In this document: one piece after another, positions 21,911 to 31,734 of the stretch
Layout of the letters: every line of letters begins with the position of its first letter
Numbering within the stretch: position 1 is the first letter of the stretch
DNA from: Calliopum simillimum
Taxonomy: Eukaryota > Arthropoda > Insecta > Diptera > Lauxaniidae
Assembly (NCBI GenBank): GCA_951812925.1
Contig: OX638370.1
Span: forward strand, 97,912,897-97,976,896
DNA length: 64,000 nucleotides
Direction: 5' to 3'
Notes under the pieces: model-generated
Database searches by the model: none
What the model was told of the DNA's origin: nothing
What the model saw: the letters and a program-made list of their open reading frames with translations, nothing else
Translations under genes and position numbers: made by a program

Positions 21911-22034
21911 TGTTGTACTAAAGAAATATGTATTACCTTTATGATCATTATATTTCTTTTACTTTACCCTACTAATGGAAACATTAAGGTTCATTAAGCA
22001 AACTAACAATTATATCGAGTAATAGTCCAAAAAT

Positions 22035-22063
22035 ATGCAAATAATGTAATTATATACGGAAAT
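22035..22063. promoter_or_regulatory. octamer/homeodomain-like block, IR copy 5
   Basis: ATGCAAATAATGTAATTATA plus TACGGAAATG, 125 bp upstream of the ATG, with TCGAGTAATAGTCCAAAAAT before it, as at copy 1. Confidence 0.7.
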
Positions 22064-22836
22064 GCATTCAAATGAATTTGTACTTAAATTGATAAATCTT
22101 AAAATATGTATTTGAAATTGAAAAAAACTAATTAACATACAAAGTATTTAATTGTCTAAGCAAGTTACATTTAGAAAAAATTATTTTTAGATACGATGGT
22201 ACGATAACTTGGACTATGTATAATATAACACACACGTAGTATAGCAATTTGTAAAATAATTAACTAACCCTGGGTAATCTATCGCCTCTGTCCCCAATCT
22301 TTCTCTTATCCGTCATGGAAATGCTGTTGACTTCACTTTTTATATCATATTGAATCTTCACAGCACTTCAGTCAAAATGAAAACATACTGCAATCAAACC
22401 AGCACTGTACTGCAATTCAATATGCCTGCCTTAATTGATACATTGACGCTGACTTTAGATTCTTTCCTTTCACCACATAAATTTCTGCTGTGGTAGATTG
22501 TGCAATCATATTAGTTAGATGACGCTTAACATTTGGTGATGCTAATTCTAAAAACTCTTTGGATACTTTCAGGCTTCGTTAAATTCAGTGGATCAGATAA
22601 AAATTATTTCTTTGATTTGATTTGAACCAAACAAAGTTAAACATTAGCCTTCTTATGAAATGTTTTAAAAACCTTTGCCAGACCCTAGTAGAGGAAAAGG
22701 TTTTTCACATAAAAATCTACAAAGAAAAATTCAGTACAAAGTCAAAATAGGAAAAACCACAGTATGAAATAAAACCGGTCTTGCTTAAATTTTACTCTTC
22801 ACCAATAAATAAAAATAAGACACACTCCTTTCACTC
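22064..22836. other. spacer between IR copies 5 and 6
   Basis: AT-rich and non-coding. I see no repeat border, RNA gene or exon. Confidence 0.45.
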
Positions 22837-24663
22837 TCATTTATTTTCAAATCTCTCGACTGTACATTTTTTGTATAACAATTCAATGAATAAAATAACA
22901 AAACCGCTTAATATACCGATGAAAAACCAAACCCAAATCCAATATAAATCTTCCATTGTCACCGCTTTTAACTCCGTAACAGCGCTGCAATCTTTAAAGG
23001 ACATAAGTCCCACCTGGATCATATCATAAAATGCGGAGCTGTACCAATGGTCAAAGATGCCAGAATCATGTAACTGCAAAATGTATTCATTTAAAGCATC
23101 CACGAAAATGCAGTTCTTTGCCATAGGTATCGAAATTAATAACGTATTGTGAAAAGTCATTCCTTCAACTTCACGAAAATATTTGCGTGCAAAATAACGT
23201 TGCTTACGATCAAAAACTGCCCACAGATGACTTGTCATCGAATAAGCCGCAGATTTGTCAAATTTCTCGCGTGAACGTTCAAACTTTTCAGTACTTTTCT
23301 CTACAGAGAAAATATCCTCATATTTATTAAGAAATTCTTTACCACCAAGAACTTGAAAGAGTTCATAATGTATTTGCGGTATATGTATTTTAATATTCCG
23401 TTGCCTTAGATCTTCATAGCTATTTAAATCCTTTTCAAAAGGATGATATATTAAGTAGGTTTGTAGATAAGTGTTCAATGTGGTATTTATCAGTAATCCG
23501 GCAAAAAATATTAGCATGAAAATATTTTTATCATGCATGGTCTTGCGGCTGCTAATGCGATATGTACCACCAGATAAACCAAAGAGCGCAGGTTCATTTA
23601 AAATCCACTTTTGCCAGTTTGCATAAAATGCCAGCTTTAGGATACAACAGTTATGTAGCATAGAAATTGCGGTGAATGTTATATATAAACATATATATAT
23701 TATTATTAAATCTGAGGAGAAGATTAATGCATAAATTTGCTGCATCGTTAGCGGATCTGATACGGGCACCATTGGAAACCATTTAAAAAAATGAATATAG
23801 TGTGAAAAAATAAATGCTGATTGTTCGCCGTCACCTTCTTTGGGAATGTCAGCAAATGCTGGAATATCGACTGTATCGTTATGTAATTTTTCATAAACTT
23901 CTTGAAGATCTTTACGTATGCCAATTTCTACCGGTTCAGTATAAACTATTGTTGCATTCAATTTAATTGCAAAAGTTTCCAATAAACGTCCTATATAACC
24001 AATCATTTTTATTTCACCTCTTTCATTCCGATACGGCAATACCATTGGACGCATTTGATCAAGAATAGTCCTTAAAGGGAAACCATATAAATTTACCATG
24101 CGTTTTGGATAAAGTTTTGTTGCTGTTCCAATGTTGTGCTGTTCCACTTCAAGCTGAGGAAATGGTTGATAGTTGTAGTAGTGACGTGTTTTCTTAAAGT
24201 CCTTGAAAAAGACTATAATTTTCAATATACGTTTGGACCAGCAAAGTTGGAAAAATGCCTGTAGCGAAGTTTCTTCATATGTTTGTATATAGAAAACAAT
24301 TCTTTCTTTACGTAAGCCATCCAGTGTATTTGCCAGTATGTCCAAAGCTTTTATTTCATTTCCTTCTTTGGGGCAAACTATTGTTAAAATTTTTCGATTA
24401 TATGTTTTCGCAAGCTTAACATCAGTATTTAGTAACAATTTTGGCTGTCGGAGATTTTTTGTAATATCCTCGCCAGAGTCCAGACAGTCCATATATTTAT
24501 CTTGCCATATTATTAGTGTGTGAAAGGTTTTCTCTTTTTCTATTTGCATAGTAATATATTCTGTAAGGAGTTCCGTTTGTTCTGATTTTACAAATGTATT
24601 CATTATTACGTATATGAAATTGAACAAAACTATCCTTAGTGTTGTTTCCTCTGAGAGCTGCAT
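22837..24663 (-). CDS. divergent ionotropic receptor, copy 6
   Basis: IR-family channel subunit of 608 aa from ATG 24663 (MQLSEETT). The signal peptide has IVLFNFIYVIMNTFVKS. The amino-terminal domain has DKYMDCLDSGED, TIVCPKEG and, unusually, FFQLCW where others have FFQHCW. S1 has YGFPLRTILDQMRP and GYIGRLLETFA. TM1 is ALIFSSDLIIIYICLYITF, the pore loop LFGLSGGTYRISS, TM2 FFAGLLINTTLNTYLQTY. S2 has GGKEFLNKYEDIF, and TM3 is FFIGILSGFVILFIELL. S2 groups with copies 5 and 7 rather than 1-3. AATAAA directly precedes the TGA stop (GAA AAT AAA TGA). Confidence 0.93.
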   Translation of the reverse strand: MQLSEETTLRIVLFNFIYVIMNTFVKSEQTELLTEYITMQIEKEKTFHTLIIWQDKYMDCLDSGEDITKNLRQPKLLLNTDVKLAKTYNRKILTIVCPKEGNEIKALDILANTLDGLRKERIVFYIQTYEETSLQAFFQLCWSKRILKIIVFFKDFKKTRHYYNYQPFPQLEVEQHNIGTATKLYPKRMVNLYGFPLRTILDQMRPMVLPYRNERGEIKMIGYIGRLLETFAIKLNATIVYTEPVEIGIRKDLQEVYEKLHNDTVDIPAFADIPKEGDGEQSAFIFSHYIHFFKWFPMVPVSDPLTMQQIYALIFSSDLIIIYICLYITFTAISMLHNCCILKLAFYANWQKWILNEPALFGLSGGTYRISSRKTMHDKNIFMLIFFAGLLINTTLNTYLQTYLIYHPFEKDLNSYEDLRQRNIKIHIPQIHYELFQVLGGKEFLNKYEDIFSVEKSTEKFERSREKFDKSAAYSMTSHLWAVFDRKQRYFARKYFREVEGMTFHNTLLISIPMAKNCIFVDALNEYILQLHDSGIFDHWYSSAFYDMIQVGLMSFKDCSAVTELKAVTMEDLYWIWVWFFIGILSGFVILFIELLYKKCTVERFENK

Positions 24664-24763
24664 GGTTATACTAAAGGACTTTTACGTTTATTATCATAGT
24701 TGCATGGAAATGTTTAAGTTTAGCAAACAAAGTTACAATTATATCGAAAAATAATCTAAAAAT

Positions 24764-24791
24764 ATGCAAATAATCTAATTATACATTGAAA
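24764..24791. promoter_or_regulatory. octamer/homeodomain-like block, IR copy 6
   Basis: ATGCAAATAATCTAATTATA, 101 bp upstream of the ATG. The octamer and TAATTA are intact and one spacer base differs. The TACGG tail has become CATTG. Confidence 0.65.
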
Positions 24792-25504
24792 CTGTCTGAA
24801 TCAATTTACGCACTTTTTCATTGTCAGAAAATATCACGTGTCGAAAACATGATTTTAATGTAGGTACCTATGATAAATTAAGAAGTATGTGGACAAAGTT
24901 GCGTTGCATGCACCCCCATACATAAAACTCTCAAAATGCTATATATCTGCACCAATTATTATACAGCTTGTTAGCATTTGAAAAGGGAAGGGTATAAGGG
25001 GTGTTTTACTATTCTTACAGGAATCATTAAGTTAATAATACAATTGTAATGAAAATTTCCAGCATTTCTTTTTGAGAATATACTCTTAAGATATTTGATT
25101 TCTAAACTAGATCTAGCTATAGTTTTTTTTTTTAATATTGAAAAATTCGTTAAAAAAGTCTAAAAATTTTTAAAAAATCGAAAAATGTTGAAAAAGTCAA
25201 AAAACGTTGAATATTTTCTTTGCGCCCCTTTTGCGACGTAACCATTTAACCGATTTTCGATATTTTTATTTGAAAGGTACTGTGGTGTAGAATGCACAAA
25301 ACCAATAATTATCCTCATAAGTTGACATTAAGACATTTAAAAACAGGATCAAAGTTTCCCATACAATTACAATAACAACAGCACCCGCTGTGTTATGTTG
25401 TGTTGTTGAGAAAGTTAAAGAGACAGTAGAGTGGTAGAGATTTTGTTGTTGTTGTTTTTATCTTGCTTGCGAAAACCTGTTTCGTTGCACTCTGTCCACG
25501 TTCT
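24792..25504. other. spacer before the satellite
   Basis: Non-coding and AT-rich, with GTTGTT runs near 25440-25460. No gene is seen. Confidence 0.45.
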
Positions 25505-26855
25505 GAATCGATATTTTGGAGCTTTGCCGATATTTTAGATGTTTTTGTATATTGTTGGTCTTTTATCGATATTTTTGATGTTTCTCGATACTTTGGACTT
25601 TTACCGATATTTTGGATGTTTTTCGATACTTTTGGACTTTTATCGATATTTTGGATGTTTCTCGATACTTTTGGACTATTATCGATATTTTGGATGTTTC
25701 TCGATATCTTGGGACTTTTACCGATAATTCGATACTTTTGGACACATACCGATTTTTTGGATGTTTTTCGATACTTTTGAACTTTTATCGATGCATTGTT
25801 TCTTGATACTTTTGGACTTTTACCGATATTTTGGATGTTTTTCGATACTTTTAAATTTTAATCAATATTTTGCACGTTTCTCGATACTTTTGACTTTTAC
25901 CGATATTTTGGATGTTTTTCGATACATTGGACCTTTTGCCGATATTTTGGATGTTTCTCGATACTTTTGGACTATTATCGATATTTTGGATGTTTCTCGA
26001 TATCTTGGGACTTTTACCGATAATTCGATACTTTTGGACACATACCGATTTTTTGGATGTTTTTCGATACTTTTGAACTTTTATCGATGCATTGTTTCTT
26101 GATTTTTTTGGACTTTTACCGATATTTTGGATGTTTTTCGATACTTTTAAATTTTAATCAATATTTTGCACGTTTCTCGATACTTTTGACTTTTACCGAT
26201 ATTTTGGATGTTTTTCGATACATTGGACCTTTTACCGATATTTTGGATGACTTTCGATACTTTTTGACTTTTACCGATATTTTGGATGTTTTTCGATACT
26301 TTTATCAATATTTTGGATGTTTCTCGATGCTTTTGGACTTTTACCGATATCTTGGATGATTTTTGGACTTTAACCGATATTTTGGATTATTTTCGATACT
26401 TTTGTACTTTTACCGATATTTTGGATGATTTTCGATACTTTTGGACTTTCACCGGTATTTTGGATGTTTTTCGATACATTTGAACTTTTACCGATATTCT
26501 CGATGATATTCGATACTTTGGGACTTTTGCCGATAGTTTGGATGTTTTTCGATACTTTTGGATGTTTTTCAATACTTTTGGACTTTTACCGATATTTTGG
26601 AGGATTTTTGATATTTTGGGACTTTTAGCGATATTTTGGATGTTTTTCAACACTTATGAACTCTTATCGATATTTTGGATGTTTCTCGATACCTTTGAAC
26701 TTTTACCGATATTTCGGATGTTTTTCGATAATTTTGGACATTGCCGATGTATTGGGTATTTCTCGATACTTTTAATTTTTACCGATATTTTGGACGATTT
26801 TCAATACCTTTGGACTTTCATCGTTTTCTTCGAATTGTTTAATATTTTCGATACA
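25505..26855. repeat. 39 bp satellite array with a 296 bp higher-order duplication
   Basis: About 34 diverged tandem units with core CGATATTTTGGATGTTT, alternating with CGATACTTTTGGACTTTTA. A block with ACACATACCGATTTTTTGG, GATGCATTGTTTCTTGAT and GATACATTGGACCTTTT is repeated almost exactly 296 bp later (for example 25671 and 25967, 25921 and 26217). The array is open in several frames, giving false ORFs of 60-135 codons on both strands. Confidence 0.9.
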
Positions 26856-26869
26856 TATGGACTGCAGTT

Positions 26870-27656
26870 CTGCAATGGCGTGGACACAGGGCTTAGTGCA
26901 ATTTTTCCAGTGAAATGCGGTGTGATAATACTCTGTCACGGCTGAAATTTAACACAGGTTCTTATGCCTTAATATGCTAAGCCCTAAGGAAGAAAGCTTA
27001 AGAAAAATTTTAATGCGAGTGGTGCCATGCGCCTAAAGGGAAAATAGGTTATCTCGGCTAATTTGGAATGGAGATAAACGGATTTTTGACAAAGAATATT
27101 AATCTTTTTTTTTTAGTAGAAGGTGCTCCCAAAATAAAATACGCTAGCTACCACGGCTAAGACACTACACCAATTTTTATGTAATTCGATTTTGAGATAC
27201 ACTAAGCCTTCTGCATCCAAAAAAGGTTACTACGAGTATTGAATTCTGTGAATACTTAATTTTCTGGCTTTCTTTTATACAAAACAGTACTCGAAAAATT
27301 GTATCTATCTTTAGGAGAATGGCCAAAATTTGGCTACCGGCGATTCTATTATCAAAAATTTTTGAATAAGTCAAAAAACTTGCAATGTCAAAAAATTCGA
27401 AAAAAGTCGAAATTTTCCAATTTTAATTAAATTTAATCAATTTTGTTGAAAATTTCGCTTTATACATTATAACGAGACCACAAAACCTCGGTCACTCTTA
27501 AACGAACTTTTACGCTCTATAATCAAACCAACACTGAATTTCGGTACAGCATATCAGCTCTTTAAATACCATTTGCCGCTCATTATTAAATCATTGTCTC
27601 AACTGTTCCGCCTTAATCTGTAGGTAATAAAAAAACAACCATTGTTTCACTCTCAT
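26870..27656. other. spacer between satellite and IR copy 7
   Basis: Non-coding, AT-rich. Nothing recognised. Confidence 0.45.
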
Positions 27657-29477
27657 TTATTTTCTTATCACTTGAATACATATTTTTTTGTATAATAATT
27701 CAATAAAAAAAATAACAAAACTACTTAAAATACCAATGAAGAACCAAACCCAAATCCAATATAAATCTTCCATTGTTAACGCTTTCAACTCCGGAACAGA
27801 GCTGTAATCTTTAAAAGACATAAGTCCCACTTTGATCATATCATAAAAAGAGGAACTGAACCAATGATCCAAAATGCCAGAATCATGTAACTGTAAAACA
27901 TATTCACTTAAAGCATCCGCAAATATAGAGTTCTTTGCCAAAGGTATCCAAAATAATAACATATTATGGAATATCATCTCTTGATCTTGACGAAAATATT
28001 TATGCGTGAAATAACGCTGCTTACGATCAAAAACAATCCATGAAGGAGTTGTTACCGAATAAGCCGCAGATTTGTTAAATTGATCACGTAAACGTTCAAA
28101 TGATTCCGTACTGTTCTCCACACAGAAAATATCCCCATATTTAATAAGAAATTCCTTACCGCCAAGAAATGGAAAGAGCTCATAATGTATTTGCGGCATA
28201 TATATTTTAATTTTCCGTTCTCTTAGCTCTTCATAACTTGTGATATCCTTTTCTAAAGGACGATATATTAAATAGGTTTGTAGGTAGGTGTTTAATGTGG
28301 TATTTATCAGCAGTCCAGCAAAAAAGATTAACATAAAAATTTGCTTATCATGCATGGTCCTACTGCTTCTAATGCAGTATGTACCACCAGATAAACCAAA
28401 GAGCGCGACCTCATTCAAAACCCATTTATGGCAGTTTGCATACAATGACAATTTTAGGATGAAATAGTTATGTAGTATAAAGATTCCGGTAAATGTAATA
28501 TATAAATATATATATATTTTTAATAAATCCGAGCAGAAGATGAATACATAAATTTGTTTCATCGTTAACGGATCTGATACGGGCAACATTGGAAACCATT
28601 TAACAAACTGTATATAGGGTGAAAAAATAAAATCTGAATTATCGTCTTCAGCTTTTATAGGAGTGTCAACAAATGCTGGAATATCGACTGTTTCATTTAG
28701 TAATTTATCATAAATTTCTTGAAATCTTTTACGTATGCCAATTACAACAGGTTCAGCAAAAACTAATGTGGCATTCAGTTTATTCACAAATGTTTCCAAT
28801 AGGCGTCCTATGTAACCAATTAATTTAATTTCTCCTCTTTCATTGCGATATGGCAATACCATTGGACGTGTTTGATCTACAATTGTTCTCAAAGGGAAAC
28901 CATATAAATTTTCCATACGTTTGGGAAAAAATATAGTTGTTTTTCCAGTTGTGTGCTCTTCCAACTCAAGCTGAGGAAATGGTTGATAGCTGTAGTACTT
29001 GCGTGTTTTCTTAAAATCCTTCAAAAAGACTATAATTTTTAATATATGTTTGTACCAGCTTTGTTGGAAAAAAGCCTGAAGAGAATTTTTCTCATATTTT
29101 TGTAAATAGAAAATAATTCTTTCTTTACGTAAGCCATCCAGTGTGTTTGCCAATATGTCTAATGCTTTCATTTCATTTCCTTCTTGAGGACAAACTATAG
29201 TTAAAATTTTTCGATTATATGTTTTCTTTAGTTTCATATTGGTGTTTATTAAGAATTTTGGTATTGATAGATTTCCCATAAAATCCTCGCCAGAGTCTAG
29301 ACAGTCCACATATTTATCTTGCCATATTAGTAGTGTGTCAAAGGTTTTTTCTTTTGCGATTCCATTGATAATATCTTCCGTACGAAGTGCAGTTTGTTCT
29401 GATTTTACAAATGTATTCTTTAAAATGATGACGAAGAGTATAACTCTTCTGAGTGTTGTTTTCTCCAAGAGCTGCAT
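27657..29477 (-). CDS. divergent ionotropic receptor, copy 7
   Basis: IR-family channel subunit of 606 aa from ATG 29477 (MQLLEKTTLRR). The signal peptide has VILFVIILKNTFVKS. The amino-terminal domain has DKYVDCLDSGED and TIVCPQEG; the usual FFQHCWSKHIL is FFQQSWYKHIL, so a Cys kept in the six other copies is lost. S1 has YGFPLRTIVDQTRP and GYIGRLLETF. TM1 is VFIFCSDLLKIYIYLYITF, with a Lys inside the membrane segment. The pore loop is LFGLSGGTYCIRSS, TM2 FFAGLLINTTLNTYLQTY, TM3 FFIGILSSFVIFFIELL. It is separated from copy 6 by 3 kb that includes the satellite. The stop lies inside AATAAA. Confidence 0.93.
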   Translation of the reverse strand: MQLLEKTTLRRVILFVIILKNTFVKSEQTALRTEDIINGIAKEKTFDTLLIWQDKYVDCLDSGEDFMGNLSIPKFLINTNMKLKKTYNRKILTIVCPQEGNEMKALDILANTLDGLRKERIIFYLQKYEKNSLQAFFQQSWYKHILKIIVFLKDFKKTRKYYSYQPFPQLELEEHTTGKTTIFFPKRMENLYGFPLRTIVDQTRPMVLPYRNERGEIKLIGYIGRLLETFVNKLNATLVFAEPVVIGIRKRFQEIYDKLLNETVDIPAFVDTPIKAEDDNSDFIFSPYIQFVKWFPMLPVSDPLTMKQIYVFIFCSDLLKIYIYLYITFTGIFILHNYFILKLSLYANCHKWVLNEVALFGLSGGTYCIRSSRTMHDKQIFMLIFFAGLLINTTLNTYLQTYLIYRPLEKDITSYEELRERKIKIYMPQIHYELFPFLGGKEFLIKYGDIFCVENSTESFERLRDQFNKSAAYSVTTPSWIVFDRKQRYFTHKYFRQDQEMIFHNMLLFWIPLAKNSIFADALSEYVLQLHDSGILDHWFSSSFYDMIKVGLMSFKDYSSVPELKALTMEDLYWIWVWFFIGILSSFVIFFIELLYKKICIQVIRK

Positions 29478-29566
29478 TCTACTTCTGTGTAACTCTTACC
29501 GTTATGATAGAAACATCAAAGGTCAGCAAGCAAAGTAACAATTATATCGACTAATAATCCGAAAAC

Positions 29567-29594
29567 ATGCAATTAATATAATTATATAATGAAA
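29567..29594. promoter_or_regulatory. octamer/homeodomain-like block, IR copy 7
   Basis: ATGCAATTAATATAATTATA, 90 bp upstream of the ATG. It is a diverged form: the octamer has one change, the TAATTATA half is kept. Confidence 0.55.
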
Positions 29595-29807
29595 TGTTCT
29601 GAAATGAAATTGTATGTACATACTAAAGGTGAAAATTCTTTAAATTAGTATTTGTAAAGGATTGGAAAATCAATTCATATAGTGTTTCATTGGATTTGCA
29701 TTTCACTCAATGTCTCCGATTTCATTCAAAGTCTCTTGTTTGGATAAATTTTAATAAAAATTAAATATCACATGATGTAAAAATTTATTCTTTGGTGACT
29801 TATATAT

Positions 29808-30429
29808 TAGGGGTCTGCACAAGACATCTTGAAATAAAGTGTACTTTTTTTACACCCACATTTTACACTGAACTGATGCATTTGATCCAAAAAATTCAAG
29901 ATTCAAATCATCATGTACACTGATTTCATTTTGATACTATTTACATTGTCTTGTTTTATCAGTGTGAAAAATAAACTTGGTTCTAAAAAATACATCAGTG
30001 AACTCTATTTTATAAAAACAAATACTTCAGGTCACTGTTGAACGTGCTAGTAGAGCAACCACAATAAAATGTAAGATATAGTAACACTTGCAGAATTGTA
30101 GTAGCTTTCATACATTTTTGCGACAGAGAGAGAGAGAGCGTAAACAAAAAAGAGGCACAAGAAGAGAGCGATAAACTACTCTTATCATACCATTAACATT
30201 TAGTAGTGTACACTACTACTACAGTATGCAACTAAAATAACTGAAACAAATCAAACAAGACAAATTAGCACAGTATTTGTTTATTTTCTTCCAAATTCTA
30301 GTTCTGTCAAGACATTTACACACGACACTGAACTAGAGCATTTGATAAATAAAAAGCAGGTACAAAATATAACGTAACTTGAAACGAAATGTCTTAAAAC
30401 GCAAACAAGACGTCTTGTGCAGACCCCTA
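29808..30429. mobile_element. hAT-like MITE, copy 2 (622 bp)
   Basis: Near-identical to 7097-7717. Perfect 8 bp target duplication TTATATAT at 29800-29807 and 30430-30437. Ends TAGGGGTCTGCACAAGAC and GTCTTGTGCAGACCCCTA. No coding capacity. Confidence 0.92.
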
Positions 30430-30437
30430 TTATATAT

Positions 30438-31734
30438 GTATTATCCTTGGATGTGGAAGTCACTGACCTAATGTTTTTAACAAAATGTTGGAGACATTAC
30501 TTAAAGGTAATTATATAAGTGCATACAATAAAAAACATGGAATGATTTTTTGTCTAGACATATCGTCACTCTTGTGCCAGATTCACGAATGTGAAAATTA
30601 TTGAATTTGAGAAATTGCTATTTGATTTTTTTTTAAATATGAAAATTATGTGTAAATTTTGCTTTTCGTGTAATGAAGTTTGCATTTGCTGTTAAACCAC
30701 TTCAAATATAGCTTTCATACTTCTGGCAAAACTTTATCGAACCATTTTGTACAAGAAAACCACATTAGTGGAAAACTGAAAAATTTACACTTTCGTGAAT
30801 CTGGCCTTAGAGTGGCGATATACAATCTTACGTTCTTTTCGACGTTAAATTCGAATAAGAGGTCAGAATACCTTATATACCTGCAAGATTTTAATATATT
30901 CTTGCTTGGAGTTGGAGGTTGCGCTGTTTTCAGGGTTATGTTACAGTCCCAAAAAAATCTATAAATGCATTTTTTTGTATAGCCAGAATCTTCTTTATCA
31001 AACTTTGCCTTTAAACTTTTCCGATTGGACTTTTACTTTCCAATTTATCGAACTTTGAAGCAAATGCACACAAATTTTAAGTGTTTTTTGTCGAGGAGTC
31101 ACAAGCGAAAATTTTTGTATACATAATTTGAATGATAAGTAAACAGAATCTAGAAAAAAATTTGATATGCTACGACGTTCGATTTAAAACGGGTTAAGGC
31201 ACGCCGTGCCGTACTATGTATCTTTTACCTTTACTGGGGCAGGAATTGTAGTTTGCTCGTCGATATCTGAAATTATGTCTCACATTGGTATACGTTTAGT
31301 GCAATGCAGCTCAGTCAATGTTGAACTGCGTTATCATGCGCAGGCATTGTTGATTTATCATCCACCACCGATGAGTGAGTGGCTCATTCTCGATGGTTCA
31401 AGCAACAGCTAAATGGCGAAACATTCTAATCATATGTTTTCACCATATATTATCATACAACTTGTTATGTTGTCTAATAAAATTGTATTGCAGTCTTTTA
31501 GGCGCACTTTGTTTTAGCAGTTTGAAGGCCATAAAAATTATAAGATACATAATTCGTTTTGGTGAAAATAACCAAAAACCTCCAAATTTTTGATTATTTT
31601 GAGCAAGTGCGACTTTTGCGGGCTAACATCCCAACATTTAAAAAAATATTATTTGCTCTTGTTTCTCTTTATAGCAAACTAATTAAATGGTTTCATAATT
31701 AAAACAAAAAAACTTCTTTATTTTCTTACTAAAG
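30438..31734. other. 5' region of the Q-rich gene
   Basis: Probably promoter, first exon and intron of the gene at 31735. A less AT-rich patch at 31200-31420 holds an initiator-like TCAGTC at 31311 and a good donor-like GTGAGT at 31375. No start exon joins to 31735 in the right phase among the candidates I tried. The acceptor tract CTTTATTTTCTTACTAAAG ends at 31734. Confidence 0.4.

Noticed and set aside
25463..26945. Overlapping ORFs of 60-135 codons on both strands (Asp/Phe/Tyr-rich)
   Set aside because: They are translations of the 39 bp satellite, which happens to lack stops in several frames.
31336..31380. First exon of the Q-rich gene ending at the GTGAGT donor at 31375
   Set aside because: The phase does not match the exon at 31735, and the short ATG frames there hit stops.
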